Positions 1 through 11,324 of a stretch of 64,000 bases of DNA are shown here, piece by piece. Both the position numbers and the translations under genes were made by a program. The notes below the pieces were generated by a model. It was not told the DNA's origin. It searched no databases and saw nothing but the letters and a program-made list of their open reading frames with translations. The DNA is from Globodera rostochiensis (taxonomy: Eukaryota; Nematoda; Chromadorea; Rhabditida; Heteroderidae): contig JAEVLN010000011.1 of the NCBI GenBank assembly GCA_018350325.1, positions 1,794,449 through 1,858,448 of the forward strand, given 5' to 3'. Position 1 is the stretch's first letter; every line of letters begins with the position of its first letter.

Positions 1-295
1 GTAATTCTCGACGGTGCCTTAGGCAATTTGAGAATTTTTCTCAGTCCCGAAAATCCCGAAAAAAATCTTCGGGTTTGGTCAGAAATCCGGATTCCGACCA
101 TTCATTTTTGGACGGGATTGGATCTTTCGGAATTTAGCCAAAACGTTAAACGGTTTGGCCACTCTCTACTCAATTCGGATCATTGAAATTTGGCAAATGA
201 CTTAAAATACAAAAACTGCGTTCTTTTTTGAGTCTTCTTAAGTTTTGGCGTTAGGTAACACTTTCGAGATTCTTCGACTTTTTGTGCTGCTTTAC

Positions 296-616
296 ACTGA
301 TGTGCAGTTCATGACGCTCGTCCATCGACGCGTACAGCATCGGTGTCATCGCATCAAACACGGTCCAGCCCGGAGTGTGCACGTTGTGGTGGTTATGGTC
401 GTCGTCCGCAACATTTTGGTCCAACCCCAACGCAATTTTCCGACTCGGCCAAATTGGACCGCCCGTCCAATTTGTGGATTTTTTTGAATTTTTTGCAATT
501 TTCTGTGCCCAGTCGTCACTGTTGCACACAAATTGGACAATTTGAAGCGCCGCCGATCTTTTCACATCCAAAAAGGCTTCCAATTGGCCATAAAGGTGCA
601 GCTCGGCACGTACATA
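296..616 (-). CDS. Internal exon of an unrecognised protein-coding gene (partial)
   Basis: A 321-nt phase-0 exon lies between a TTTTCAG acceptor (617-619) and a GT donor (294-295). It encodes about 107 residues. The start is helical (YVRAELHLYGQLEAF, then SAALQIVQFVCNSDDWAQ). A Asn/Lys-rich linker and a histidine/aspartate-rich stretch (DDDHNHHN) follow, then TPGWTVFDAMTPMLYASMDE. Codon use in this frame is coding-like and both edges look like splice sites, so I read it as a real exon rather than the overlapping frames. No further exon was found between 1 and 290; the gene may continue beyond the left edge. I do not recognise the family and assign no function. Confidence 0.45.
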
Positions 617-683
617 CTGAAAATGTTGTTTTAAATAACGCAACAAATGGATCCATAAAAGGAGGGACGGCTTGTTGTGGGAC

Positions 684-898
684 GCCCCGGTAGCTCAAAC
701 AGAAAGATCCATTGGCATTTGGGTGTGATCACCGCACCTCGGGGTCGAGGGTTCAATTCCCGCCCGGGGGGTTACCCATTTTGTGCCTATTTCTTACTGA
801 AAAGGTACGGCTGGTGGAACGCCCCGTTTCTCAACAGGAAAAGCCATGGCATTTGGGCTGATCACCACGCCGTGAGGGTCGTGGGTTAGATTCCCGAG
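684..898 (+). repeat. Two tRNA-like units in tandem (SINE-like remnant)
   Basis: The first unit (684-769) starts GCCCCGGTAGCTCA and ends with a B-box-like GGTTCAATTCC followed by CCCGGGGG, which can pair with the start over six of seven bases like an acceptor stem. A second, more decayed unit (821-898) repeats the same order of blocks (GCCCCG, GGCATTTGGG, GATCACC, GGGTTAGATTCCCG). No convincing anticodon arm could be folded, so a functional tRNA is unlikely. A tRNA-derived SINE or tRNA pseudogene pair is the best reading. Confidence 0.4.
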
Positions 899-899
899 T

Positions 900-1470
900 T
901 TTCGCTATTTCTAATTTAAACATTTTCAATACAATAATTGGACCTAAACGCCCATTTTCGCCTCTTCTGGGCCCCTACAAGACTTATAAGCCCCTCTTTA
1001 ACCAACCCTTTCTGTCGATTTCAATTTGTTCAGTGCAAATTTTAGTCCCCATCCAACCGCAGTGCCTTTGCCATTTTTGTTTGGAATGCCTTCACATTTC
1101 TTCACTAAAATTTTTAATTACATTCTCAGGGGAAAACATTTTTCTGCCCAAAAATTTGTTTCCACAAATTTCCTTAATTTTGACAAAAAGATGGCATCCC
1201 CGAATATACCATATGCCGCTTCTCAATTTGGACAAAACGAGTGCCAATGTTTATTTGCCAACAAATGGAAGTCCAAATCGCGGAAATCCCCTTTTTACAA
1301 CCCTTCTAAGCCAATGAGAGGAGGGGGGGGGGGGCACTCAAAAGTCCGTCCTTCAACGAAAATTTATATTTAAGAAGTTCGAATTACAATGAGATTGATC
1401 GATCTGCGAATAAACATATCACATTTTATTATAACAACAGATCAGAAAAATTCTGAATTGTAAAAATTTC
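900..1470. other. No gene seen
   Basis: AT-rich DNA with a poly-G run near 1321-1334. Frames here lack ATG starts, splice edges or domain similarity. Confidence 0.5.
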
Positions 1471-1629
1471 CTAAAAAATTTGGAACAAATCGAAACGCTT
1501 TTCGTTTTCCACTGACGCCTTCGGCAGTGCCGGACGGACACGCAAAAAACGGACAAAAAAATTTTCCCGGTGCCCGCCCACCTGCAACGGTTGGAGTGTA
1601 GCCAACGGCACTGCTTCCAATGCCGCCAT
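1471..1629 (-). CDS. Possible small basic protein or 3' exon, unrecognised
   Basis: This frame reads from an ATG at 1629 to a TAG at 1471 and gives 52 residues, beginning MAALEAVPLATLQPLQVG and ending KRFDLFQIF. Codon choice in this frame (GTG, TTG, GAA, AAG, CGT) looks more coding-like than in the overlapping frame, which encodes a His7 tract from a CCA/CAC microsatellite. Upstream, 1640-1830 is a pyrimidine-rich stretch that could be an intron, or in another frame a hydrophobic leader. The true start and exon structure are therefore unknown. It could equally be chance. Confidence 0.3.
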   Translation of the reverse strand: MAALEAVPLATLQPLQVGGHRENFFVRFLRVRPALPKASVENEKRFDLFQIF

Positions 1630-2058
1630 CACCGCGCTCAAAGCGATGGAACAGTTTTTGCATAAAATAAATTTCGGACGATTTGGGGGTTGGCGGGTGG
1701 TGGTGGTGGTGGTGGTGCATGGCACAATTCCATTTTGGAAGAAGAACAACGAAAAGTAGGGGAAAAAGAAGGAAAATTGATGAGAAAAAGGAGTTGCGGA
1801 GGGGGGAGAAGAAGTTCGAGCAGTTGTTCATGGCATGCGCACAGTTTTTTTGTTGTTTGTTTGTAGCTAACTTTGATCTTTAATTGGCTTTTATATATTG
1901 AATAAAAAATGCAAAATAATAAGTTATCCTAATTTTCGGGACTTTTGAATCTGAACGCTTACGCGCGGGCGGACTGACCAGATCTCGGCCAGTATCAAAA
2001 GGTTCAAGATTAAGCCAGAATAAGTCTGATTTTCAGGACTGATTTTAAGTAGAGTTGC

Positions 2059-2122
2059 TCCCCGACATTTTTTGTCGGGGTTTTTCACTCCGACATTCAC
2101 GCCCCCCGAGGGGTCGGGGAGA
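2059..2122. repeat. GC-rich inverted repeat (hairpin-forming)
   Basis: CCCCGACA and TGTCGGGG flank a short T-rich loop at about 2061-2082, and a second CCCC...GGGG pairing follows at about 2102-2120. The local GC content stands out from the AT-rich surroundings. It could be a small foldback; there is no evidence for a gene terminator role. Confidence 0.4.
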
Positions 2123-5100
2123 AACGTTACTTTCAAGAAAATACCAGGGATTTTGGACCAACAGTCTTGACAAATATTGTGCCCGTAAAAGAATTTGGCG
2201 CTTCAAACAATGGGCCAACCAGAACAAAGTGAGGGTGGAGGAGAATGGGCGAATGTGTGGGGGCGTGGCCACGCCCAATGGCACTGACCAATGAGTGCCA
2301 TTTTGGACAGTAAATTCGGCATTTCAGCTGTTGTAGAAAGTTAATAAAAGATATTTGTTTGTATCGCCTCCGGGGCTTTTTGTCCGGCAAAAACGTTTTT
2401 TTATTGCTTCTCATGCGTAAATAATGATTTTAAATATAAGAAAAGCGTGTTCATAGGACTAAGCCTACTTACTCACTGGAGTTGGGCCGTCCCGAGCCCA
2501 GGGAATCAATCATTATTGCCCCACTTTTGGCATCCCATTTTTTCGGACGGGACACGGAATTAAGTAAGTCATTATTTTCTCAAAAAATCTTGAAAATGGC
2601 CGATAAATTAAAGGGTATTATTAAATTAATAATTTACCGGTCTCACACAAATGATTAATTTTCTGTTATTTTAATCATTCAATAAAAAAATTCTTTCCCA
2701 GTGGTCAAACATTTGAAAAGTTTTAAGTTCATTTTGAAACGGCACTGCCACCACCTGCAGCAGAGGGGTGCCATTTTGCCCCGGAAACTGCCGGGTTTTT
2801 GGGTTTTCCAATGACACCCCGGACTTTGCCTAACCCCCGCTTTCCCTTCCTCAAATTATTGCCTCGTCTCGTGTAATCTAATTGGCGATCAGTGATTACC
2901 GGCCCGGACCCGCTGAATACGTATAATTTGATTACCGACCGTTTTATATATAAAATATTTTTTTATTCATTAATTACCTAATTATTGTTGCTATCCCCCC
3001 CCCCTCCCTCGCTCTCCGTATTTTGGGTGTCAAATTACACAGAATTTTCTGTTCCCCCCCCCCCCCCATTTTTGATGTTCAGAGAGACGTGCACAGCACG
3101 AGGGGAGGGGTTGGGGATGGCGAAGAAACACAAAAAATTACGCAATGTTTGGATTATTTGGTCCAACAGCAGAAAGGGCAGAAAATAATGATTGTATGGG
3201 AACGACAAAATTATTATTGGAAGACTAAACCATCCCCCGGGGGGGGGGGGAGGGGGGTTAATAATATAAATGTTTCTGCAAGAGAAAATATTAATAAACA
3301 TAATTTAAAACAATTTAAAAAGCACGCAATTCCCGAATTTTTGCATTGGACGCCAAACAAGGAATGTTAGCCGGCGACGAAATTTAGAAATTTTGGCGGG
3401 AATTGGCGCGACATGCCCCTGCTGTTGGACGGACAGCTTCATTTTCCCGCTTAAACGGCTCGGTTTTCTGTCTCCGGCGTTTCCTAAGGATTCAAATCCC
3501 GATCCCGACCAAAACTACCTAATTCAATCTAAAGTAACATGCAACAAATAAAAAAAAGAAGCAAAATATTATGTACATTTGGGCATTTTTATCAGAAAAT
3601 TGATGAAAAAATGGGGGGGGGGGACGAACGGCAGAAGAGAGCAAAGAGTGACGAGACGGACGGGACGGACCGGTCGGCGGAGAACGCATTATTGAAAAGA
3701 GCAAACAAAAAATGGACGACACAAAAAAATTTTGATGACCATGGGAGAATTAGTGGGCTTAGATGTGATGCGCGTAGTCGTCGGGGGCGGGGGGCGTTTA
3801 AATTTAAAATAAAATCGGAATTATTCACCGCTTTAAAGCAAAAAGGGGTGGGGGTAGAAGAAAGAAGAACGCTTTGTTGCATATTTCCTTTCAGAAAATG
3901 TAACCAAATGCCAAAAAATCCAAATTCAGACCCAAAAATGTCCGAAAACCAATCGAAAAATAAAATCTGATCAGTTTCCAACATTTTGGTTAGAAACGAT
4001 CAGCACAGCCAGCCTGATCTGACCTGATCAGTTCCGATCAGTTCTGGGCGGCTCCGTACAAAGCAAACCATTTTTTTTTTGCAGCAATCGGTCATTTTTC
4101 ATCGGGAAAACAAAATGTTTATTTTGGCTCTGATCTGATGAGCACTTAAATTTTCTCCTTTTTGATCAAATGCATAAAAATTTATTGAAAATTGGGAGGC
4201 GGGCGAAGGGCGCCTAATCGGTGCCGCCCAACTTCCGACAATTTTTATGACCAAAACAGCTGCTGGAAGTGAGGCGGCAGCAGGCAAAATGAATGGGTCG
4301 GTCGGTCCATCCCATTCAATTTATGTTTTAAACGTTAACAAAAAGGGCAAAACATTTAAAAAAATTGATTAATTTTAATAACGAATTAATATTTATTGAA
4401 TGATTTAATTTATATATGTGTATGTCGGCATATTATTTGATTATTAGAATTATTCGAATAATCTTATTATTGGTATTATTTGAAAATATTCAATATTATT
4501 TGAATCCTTCACAAAATACAAAATTGAATTTTAATACATAAAACCCGATTTAATTAGTAAAATTTGAATTTTTTATTTTTTTCAAAAGAAAATATAGAAA
4601 TAATAAAGAAAAATGGAAGTTTCAAATTATATAAGTAAAAAAATTTGAAGAATTTTTTATTTAAATAATATAACTCTCCCGTTCACATATTTGAATACTT
4701 TCAAATAATATGTACTAGGATTATTCGAATAATCCTAATATTCAAATAATAGGCCGAAATATAGCATAACTTCGAAAAAAATGCCCCGGCTTTCGAGGGT
4801 TCGAATAATATTGGATTTATATTGTGGGAAAGTGTAAAAATGGAAGCCAGGGGCTGCTCCTCTGTGTACTTGATTTACGGGGAATTATTTTTGAATTTAA
4901 AAAGATTTTAAAAAAGGTCGTCCAGAGGTCCTCCATGTTTAAGCGCAGTTTATTCATTTTTCCGGGAGCAAAAATGGCAAACTACCCTATATAATTCTAC
5001 TATAAAGAAAGGTTGTCATTCATCGAGTCATCCCATTTATCCCCCCCCCCCCCCCCCTCCCAATCCATCCATTTTCCCAACATAAACTTTGAATCAAAAC

Positions 5101-5331
5101 GCCGGCGGGGAGAGGGGAAGAAATAACATTTATTTAGCTTAATCCATTGTTTCCCCCATCACATCAAAGCTTTCCCACCCAAATTCCTTGCACAAATTGA
5201 TGGCTTTTGGACAACAATTGTCACCGGAAAACTGGGGGCTGGAAGGAAACTCCGGTGGTCGGGAGGGCAACAAATTTTATGAACATTTGTGATCGGCTTT
5301 AATCTGGTCTAATCAGACACATACGTAGTAT

Positions 5332-5590
5332 TTTTATTAACCGAAATCCGCCAGAGATTTTCGGCAAATCCGATAAAACAATTTTGCATTTTGATCAGGC
5401 AATGCCATAACTGAGGCTAGCTCAAGAGTCTCGAAACAAGAAAATAAGAATTTTATCGCCCGGGATCCGGATATTTAAAAAAAAATTATTTTATTAATCG
5501 AAATTCGCCGGAGATTTTTGGCAAAACCGATAAAACAATTTTACGATCAGGCAATGCCACTGAGGCTAGTTCAAGAGTCTCGAAACAAGC
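5332..5590. repeat. Imperfect direct duplication, about 100 bp units
   Basis: The block at 5332-5441 (aaccgaaatccgcc ... gagtctcgaaacaag) recurs at about 5490-5590 with scattered substitutions and one short deletion. The shared 3' edge is GAGTCTCGAAACAAG. No coding capacity is apparent. Confidence 0.6.
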
Positions 5591-6513
5591 AAAACCAACC
5601 GGTGCTGGTTTAGATCAGGCCATCAGAATATTAAAGTGTTTGGCGCTTGGGTAGGTATATCAGTTTTTTTCGTTCGTTTCAGAGCAAAATGTGCCGATCT
5701 AATTCATCAACAAACACTGATCGATCTACCACAAATGATCAGTCGCGTCCAACAAACTTTCCAAGTCCATCCATCGATCAGCAAAAAGCAGCAGCCAGCG
5801 TTGTCCTTCCGTCCCCCACATGAGCTTCACAAATAAATGGCATAAAAAGCACACATAACAAAAGGAATCATCAATCAAAATCCAATCTCAGCCACCGGAT
5901 GTTTCAATTGTTTCCGCTTGGCCCAACCGAAGAATCGGAGGAGGGTGGTTGGCATCCACCACACACCTGTTGGTCATTTCGGGCGGAGAGATGGATTATT
6001 GGCGGCGGCGGCAAAATTGGCCGCGGGGAGTTTCGGCCGCCCGCCGGGGCGCCTCAAATGCGCAAATGCCTTGGGGCGAAAAGGGAATGAATTTTCGATG
6101 AATTTGGCACAATTTGAATAGAAAATTGAGCCCGTGTGGGGCCAATGGCAGCAGATTGGCTGCGCTTTTTGTGCCGAAATGAATGCGAGCGGATGAAGGG
6201 AGATACGGTCGTGCCATTTATGCACGAATATTGGTCAAAATATAATCATTATGCACCAATGGACAAAACTTGGTCCATTTTCGACCCGAGTTTAGCGAAT
6301 TAAATTTAAATATAAACTTTTGAAAAAAAATTTTTGACTTTGCCAACTTTTGCCATTGATCTTAAATTTGAAATTACAACTTTTATTTGTGGCAGCATGA
6401 TATTAAGATATTAAATATGGCATTGGCTGGCATCCTCGAAGTGCATTGCGTTTGCTAAAATTGATGGGAAAAATATACAAAATTATAAAATGAGAGCCTT
6501 TTCCTCACATCGC

Positions 6514-7326
6514 TCAACGGAGGCATTCAATAAATTCTTCCGTCCAATTCACGCTGTTGCAACAGCATTGGTCGTAGCATGCACTCATGTCGTGATAGGC
6601 GCGTTCAATGTCCTCGTAGGCCGTGACGTTCAGTGAGAGCGGCTCCGGTTCCTGGCACGTCCGGGTGTAACGTCCACAATCGTTGAAAATGTCACCACCG
6701 GCACAACCAAAGGGTTGGGCTAAAATTTCGATAATAAAACCGTAAATCGTTCATTTAGTAAAAGCCCTACGTAAGAGTTCGTAGGTTTTGTGCACTTTGT
6801 GGCCACACGAGCGACATTTGTACAGCGCCTCCAGCGCGGAGTGCGTGAATTCTGCAATAAAAATAGGGGCAATTTGTGTTATGGTTATTAAATTATTTTC
6901 ATAATTTTTTTTTGCTACCAGAAAAAACTGTGTATAGTATGAACAAAATGATGATAATAGAAGACGTGCTGATGCCGACAATGAGGCCGCTACCGTAACC
7001 TGTTGCGGCGAGCCCGATAAGAAACACGAGTAATACGGTGAAAAGCTAAAATGAAAAATTATTCTTTCTTCCCATCAAAAACTCACAAAACACAAGATCA
7101 TCCCAATCAAGCAAAACTCGCAGCTTTGGTTGGTCTCGTTCATTATTTTGCATTTGACCTAAAAACCCCCCAAAAAATGACATTCGATGTTTTGAAGACG
7201 TCGCATTCGACTTGACTTGACCTTGTTGAATTTGATGGCATTAAGTTGCGAGGTTCGGCACGCACAGCGTTTCTCCGTCACAAATTTGCCTTCTTTTCGT
7301 GGATTTGGAGTATTCAAAAGATCCAT
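6514..7326 (-). CDS. Two-helix membrane protein with CxxCGHxVH motif, copy 1
   Basis: Five exons give a protein of roughly 200 residues. Exon 1 starts at the ATG at 7326 (MDLLNTPNPRKEGKFVTEKR) and ends at AAG|GTCAAG. Exon 2 (about 7080-7150) has a Cys-rich segment and begins a hydrophobic helix (CEFCLIGMILCF). Exon 3 (about 6930-7045) is strongly hydrophobic, with two likely membrane segments. Exon 4 carries ALEALYKCRSCGHKVHKTYE, a possible metal-binding C-x2-C-x-H-x2-H arrangement. The last exon (6514-6725) carries GRYTRTCQEPEP, NVTAYEDIERAY and a CCCNSVNWTEEF tail. The neighbouring gene at 7915-8706 has the same exon order. The family is unknown to me; a membrane-anchored protein with a Cys/His-rich soluble part is inference. 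Exon edges are approximate. Confidence 0.6.
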
Positions 7327-7914
7327 TGTTGTAGAAGTTAAATGCGAGAAAAGAACCTGTTTAAATTAAATATGCATAAAAATGTAAAGAATCTAATTTT
7401 GAAATTAATTTTCCGCATTTTGTAGAGGACAAATTCGGAGGGATAAGCGATAGAGTGAGATGCATAAAATGAATGTAAAGGAATCAAATTTTGAAATTAT
7501 TTTCGGCATTTTATATAGGGCAAACTCGGGACAAGCAATAGAGTGGGGGAGAAATAAAGGCAATCAAAATTAGAGATCGGATCGACCGAAATCTCTGTAA
7601 ATTACCATCGAGATTCTTGATCGGTGCTTAAGTCCAATCTTTACTTTAATCAAAATGGTTAGAAAAAGAGAAGGATTTTTCCATTTGGCCATAACTTTTG
7701 AAATGACAATTCTTATTTATGGCAGCATGATATTAATAAGATTCTCATTGGTCATCGTATCACACATAAATACATATATTCATTTTTAATATAAGGCACA
7801 TCCGGTTAAAGCCCTATTCAATAATGGCATTAGCATGGCACCCTTGGAGTGCATTGCATTTGCTAAAATTGATAAAATAAAAAATGATAAAATGAGCCTT
7901 TTCCTCACATCGGC

Positions 7915-8706
7915 TCAACGCAGGCGTTTGATCATTTGTCTCGTCCAATTCAAGCTGTTGCGGTTGCAGTCGTACTGAGGACTCATGTTGCGATAGGCGC
8001 GTTCAACGTCATCGAATGCCGTGGTTTTCAAGGAGAGCGGCTTCGGTTCATGGCACATCCGGGTGTAACGTCCATACGCGTTGAAAATCTCTCCACCTGA
8101 CCGACTACGGACGTCGGCTAAAATAGCGATAATAAAACCGCAAATCGTTCATTTTCAGTGAAAGGCCTACGTAAGACTTCGTAAGTGACGTGCACTTCGT
8201 GGCCACACGTGCGGCATTTGTACAGCACCTCCAGCGCGGTGTGCGTGGATTCTGCGATAAAAATAAGACCCAATTTGTTTTGATTAAACATTTTTTATAA
8301 ATTTTTTCGCTACCAATAAGAGATGCACAAATTATCGTCATAATGATGGCAAGAGCACCACTGAAGAGGGCGCAAACGATGTGTAATATCGTCAGACCCG
8401 AGTTGGGGAATATGGAGAACAACACGGCAAGAGGCGCGAAAAATATGAAGAAAAACTAAAATTACAAATTAAATTATGCCCTTTCCCAACAGAACTCACA
8501 AAGAACGCGAAACAGAAAATCAAGCTATTTTTGTTGTACTGACTCATTAATTTGCATTGGACCTGAAAAACAAAAAAATAAATAAAGACGTCGCACTCGA
8601 CTTGACTTTACTTGACCTTGTTGAATTTGATGGCATAAAGTTGCGAGGTTAGGCACGCACAACGTTTCTCCGTCACAAATTTGCCTTCTTTTCGTGGATT
8701 TATCAT
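7915..8706 (-). CDS. Two-helix membrane protein with CxxCGHxVH motif, copy 2
   Basis: Tandem paralogue of the gene at 6514-7326, same strand, five matching exons. Exon 1 starts at the ATG at 8706 (MINPRKEGKFVTEKR, then ACLTSQLYAIKFNK). Exon 2 encodes VQCKLMSQYNKNS and a hydrophobic start. Exon 3 (about 8330-8457) is a membrane exon (FFFIFFAPLAVLFSIF, then ILHIVCALFSGALAIIMTII). Exon 4 has ALEVLYKCRTCGHEVHVTYE. The last exon (7915-8115) has FNAYGRYTRMCHEPKP and NRNSLNWTRQMI. The CxxCGHxVHxTYE block, the GRYTRxC block and the SxNWT tail are the conserved parts; the membrane exon has diverged most. Introns are also alignable, so the duplication seems fairly recent. Function unknown. Confidence 0.6.
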
Positions 8707-8709
8707 AAC

Positions 8710-9150
8710 GTAATGATCGATTGTTGTGGAGGTTAAATGTGAGAAAAGAATCTGTTAAAATAAACCTAAAATAATTAATTTTCGGCATTTTGTAGAGGAC
8801 AATTTCGGGATAAGCGATAGTGTTTGAATGGGGAAATAAAGGCAATCAAATGGTTACAAAAAGAAGAAGGAGCCGCTTTATATCAGAGGTCGTATTTGTA
8901 CTTATTTATATAGACCAGATTTATATGGACTAAAATACGTCAAATATGGACTTAAAACAGAGTTCGTATTCGTCCTTGACTGCCAAGGGCAGTCCTTGGA
9001 AATTGGCCCTCGGTCTTGGAAAATTGAAAAATGTCCTTATTTCCAAGAATGTCTTTGGAAAATGAAGATTTGGCTGGAAGTTTAAATTTTGTAATTTTAA
9101 AAGAGAAACCATGATTTGGCATTGTGTAAATTAATTTTCAATAGAAAAGA
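8710..9150. other. No gene seen
   Basis: AT-rich spacer between the tandem gene pair and the repeat block; no supported coding or RNA feature. Confidence 0.5.
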
Positions 9151-9152
9151 CC

Positions 9153-9519
9153 GCATCAGGTGGTTCCGACAGTAGTTGATTTCGACAGTAAGTGATTTCG
9201 ACAGTGAATTCCAAAAAAATGTTTCGAACTTGTTAGACATTTCGAATTTTCAAGTTCTAAATGCTTTTTAGACCTGTACGTTATCCGTTTTGCTAAAAAA
9301 AATGCATTTTTAGGCTTGCCTCGAAAATTACAGATTTTTTGAATTGTTCGAATTTTTTACTTTTTCAGGGATTTTATATCATTTACGTGGGTCGAAATGC
9401 CTAAAATACGAATTTAGATTTTCTTGGAAAATTATAGAATTTTTAACAGTGGCACTGTCGAAATTCACTGTCGAAATCACTTACTGTCGAAATCAACTAC
9501 TGTCGGAACCACATGATGC
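9153..9519. mobile_element. Foldback/MITE with about 65-bp terminal inverted repeats
   Basis: The left end (9153-9218, GCATCAGGTGGTTCCGACAG...) is the reverse complement, with one internal mismatch, of the right end (about 9453-9519). Each arm contains three spaced copies of a TTTCGACAGT-like word. The 230-bp centre is AT-rich with no coding capacity. I could not define a target-site duplication, so the superfamily is unassigned. Confidence 0.65.
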
Positions 9520-9548
9520 CGAAAACCAGGCGTGGACACGAGTAGGGG

Positions 9549-9616
9549 TCAACTCCGTCAACTCCGTCCCGAGCCAACTCCGTCGTCCCAACTCCGTCCC
9601 AGCCAACTCCGTCCCA
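9549..9616. repeat. Minisatellite, CCAACTCCGTC units
   Basis: About five copies of an 11-14 bp unit CCAACTCCGTCCC. The reverse complement of the same unit forms the array at 10148-10305, so the two arrays face each other about 530 bp apart. Confidence 0.75.
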
Positions 9617-9779
9617 GTTACAAAAAAGTAACTCCTTAGAAAAACAAAAATTTTCACAAAGATTTTTTCAAAGTTAAACAAATGTTAATGTAAACAAAAT
9701 AAATAAATTCAAGTGTTCATTCGGTAATTGCCCGAAATTCCGCTAAGCCTTCAATAATCAAATGGGGATTGATCTGGTT

Positions 9780-9905
9780 TATTTGTAAGCCGCCCTAGCT
9801 TGGGGTTAGTTAGGCTTAGGCCTAAGCCACCCTAGGTTGGGGTTCGTTAGGCTTAGGCCTAAGCCACCCTAGGTTGGGGTTCGTTAGGCTTAGGCCTAAG
9901 CCAAT
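9780..9905. repeat. 36-37 bp palindromic repeat containing TTAGGC
   Basis: About three units with core GGCTTAGGCCTAAGCC, joined by a TTGGGGTTCGTTA spacer. The core reads TTAGGC on both strands. The same family occurs at 43507-43745, 44685-44835 and 60255-60700. Confidence 0.75.
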
Positions 9906-10147
9906 CCGGCTTTGGAGTTACTTAGAAGTCGTTTTTTCCGTAATTTTCAAAAATTTCAACCCATTCAAAAACCGTTTTAAATTCTCATTTTTATTTTTAT
10001 TGACGAATTCGTAGTCAGTGCATTAAATAACATATTCTATTTAAGAATAAAAACCCTTTTCAAAAATGTTGACCAAAAAGGTCCCCCCTTATGCTTTTTC
10101 GAAATTTGAAAAATTTGAGTATCACTCTTTTGAATCTAAAATTTGTA

Positions 10148-10305
10148 GCTGGGACGGAGTTGGCCGGGACGGAGTTGGTTCGGGACGGAGTTGGCTCGGG
10201 ACGGAGTTGGCGGGACGGAGTTGGCTGGGACGGAGTTGGCGTGACGGAGTTGGCTGGGACGGAGTTGGCTGGGACGCAGTTGGCGGGACGGAGTTGGCCC
10301 GTTTC
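10148..10305. repeat. Minisatellite, GGGACGGAGTTGG units
   Basis: About ten copies of a 14-17 bp unit GGGACGGAGTTGGC with length variation, inverted relative to the array at 9549-9616. It is bounded on the right by a GCGTGGACACGG word. That word also appears inverted at about 11336-11348 and direct at about 9530. Confidence 0.8.
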
Positions 10306-10647
10306 GCGTGGACACGGTTATGGATTTCCTTAACCGTAACCGCCCGTCCTCAAAATCTCATAACCGTTAACCGCATTATTTAAAAATCAATAACGTTTTC
10401 CAGATTTCGAACAATCGATTTTTAAAACTATTTTTTTCCGATCGTGATGTGGCGTCTTTCTAAAATTAAATCAAAATTGATGTGTATTGAACTTAACAAG
10501 TGATTTTTATCAGATTTTGTCAATGAATAAAATTTTTAAATCTCTTTCTAACACTTTCATGATTAAAATCTAACAAAGCGTGACCGATCAGAGAAATTTT
10601 TTCTGTGTTTTTTGCGCTTTAGATTTATAAAATATTTTTTGGGCGGT

Positions 10648-10682
10648 GTGGGGGTTCGGCGGTGCCGATAGGCGCCGCCGAG
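10648..10682 (+). repeat. Copy of the dispersed GATA-loop GC hairpin motif
   Basis: Arms GGCGGTGCC and GGCGCCGCC flank GATA. The arms pair fully if one G-U wobble is allowed. Related copies lie at about 11466, 11965, 12091, 13253, 28346, 32657, 32769, 53712, 54990 and 57212. Confidence 0.65.
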
Positions 10683-10865
10683 AGAAAAAAAATTGAATAT
10701 TTACCGACTTATGCTAAGAAAAATTGTCAAATTTAGGTAATTGAACGTTTTAAAAAGCATATTTATTTATGTAAACATTTGAATTTTACTTTTTATAGCT
10801 AAAGTTTTTGTAAAAAATTGTAAGAATACTAAAAAGGCGGGATATTAAAATATAAATAAAATGAT

Positions 10866-10936
10866 TACAGCGGATGGGGCTAGAACCCCGACCAAATAAA
10901 ATCAGTCGAAGAGTTTCACCACTAAGCCACTGGATA
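10866..10936 (-). repeat. tRNA-like sequence (SINE remnant)
   Basis: On the minus strand an A-box-like TGGCTTAGTGGTGAAAC is followed about 30 nt later by a B-box-like GGGGTTCTAGCCCC. These are the spacing and words of an internal RNA polymerase III promoter. Cloverleaf pairing is incomplete, so a functional tRNA is unlikely. Confidence 0.45.
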
Positions 10937-11101
10937 GATAAAGCAATTTGGTGAATAAAAGTCAAAGAAATTATAAGGCAAATCATCTCAATCCTCAGCA
11001 ATCAAAAAAACAAGACGGTTAACCGCGGTTTTAGTGATCATAACCGTAAACCGACCGTGACCGCCCGTCCTCAAAATCTCATAACCGTCCGCGGTTACGG
11101 G

Positions 11102-11324
11102 TAGTGTTCGGCAAATGGGCTTTTTCGGTATTCGGTATCGGTATTTCGGTATAATACCGATACCGAAAAAAAACCGAAATCCCAAAATTTCTTCGGTCGG
11201 TATACCGAATCGGTAATACCGAAAAAAATACCGCGGTAATACCGAAAAATACCGCGGTAATACCGAAAAATACCGCGGTAATACCGAAAAATACCGCGGT
11301 AATACCGTACCGTGCCGAACACTA
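11102..11324. mobile_element. hAT-type MITE, 223 bp, with perfect 8-bp target duplication
   Basis: The termini are TAGTGTTCGGC and GCCGAACACTA, an 11-bp inverted repeat matching the TAGNG ends typical of hAT elements. The flanks are identical 8-mers GTTACGGG at 11094-11101 and 11325-11332. The interior is built from about four 21-bp units of the form AATACCGCGGTAATACCGAA, so the whole element is strongly palindromic. It carries no coding sequence and must depend on a transposase supplied in trans. It sits inside an older repeat containing CCGCCCGTCCTCAAAATCTC blocks (10341 and 11062). Confidence 0.9.

Larger units (their letters stand above)
1884..6490. other. Gene-poor AT-rich stretch with poly-G/C tracts
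   Basis: No supported gene. It holds long C or G tracts (about 2995-3005, 3054-3067, 3239-3255, 3612-3621, 5041-5057), very AT-rich DNA at 4320-4760, and the hairpin and duplication listed separately. A 65-bp block at about 2760-2825 starts GGGGTGCCATTTTGCC and ends AATGACACCCC, like a degraded short inverted-repeat element. A similar block lies in intron 1 of the aminopeptidase gene near 41938. Confidence 0.5.

Noticed and set aside
684..769. Functional tRNA gene
   Set aside because: Acceptor-like and B-box-like parts are present but no anticodon stem-loop could be formed.
1683..1883. Poly-Trp frame opposite a His7 tract
   Set aside because: Caused by a short GGT/ACC microsatellite.
5636..5836. 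66-codon plus-strand frame
   Set aside because: GTG start, no splice support; composition near random.
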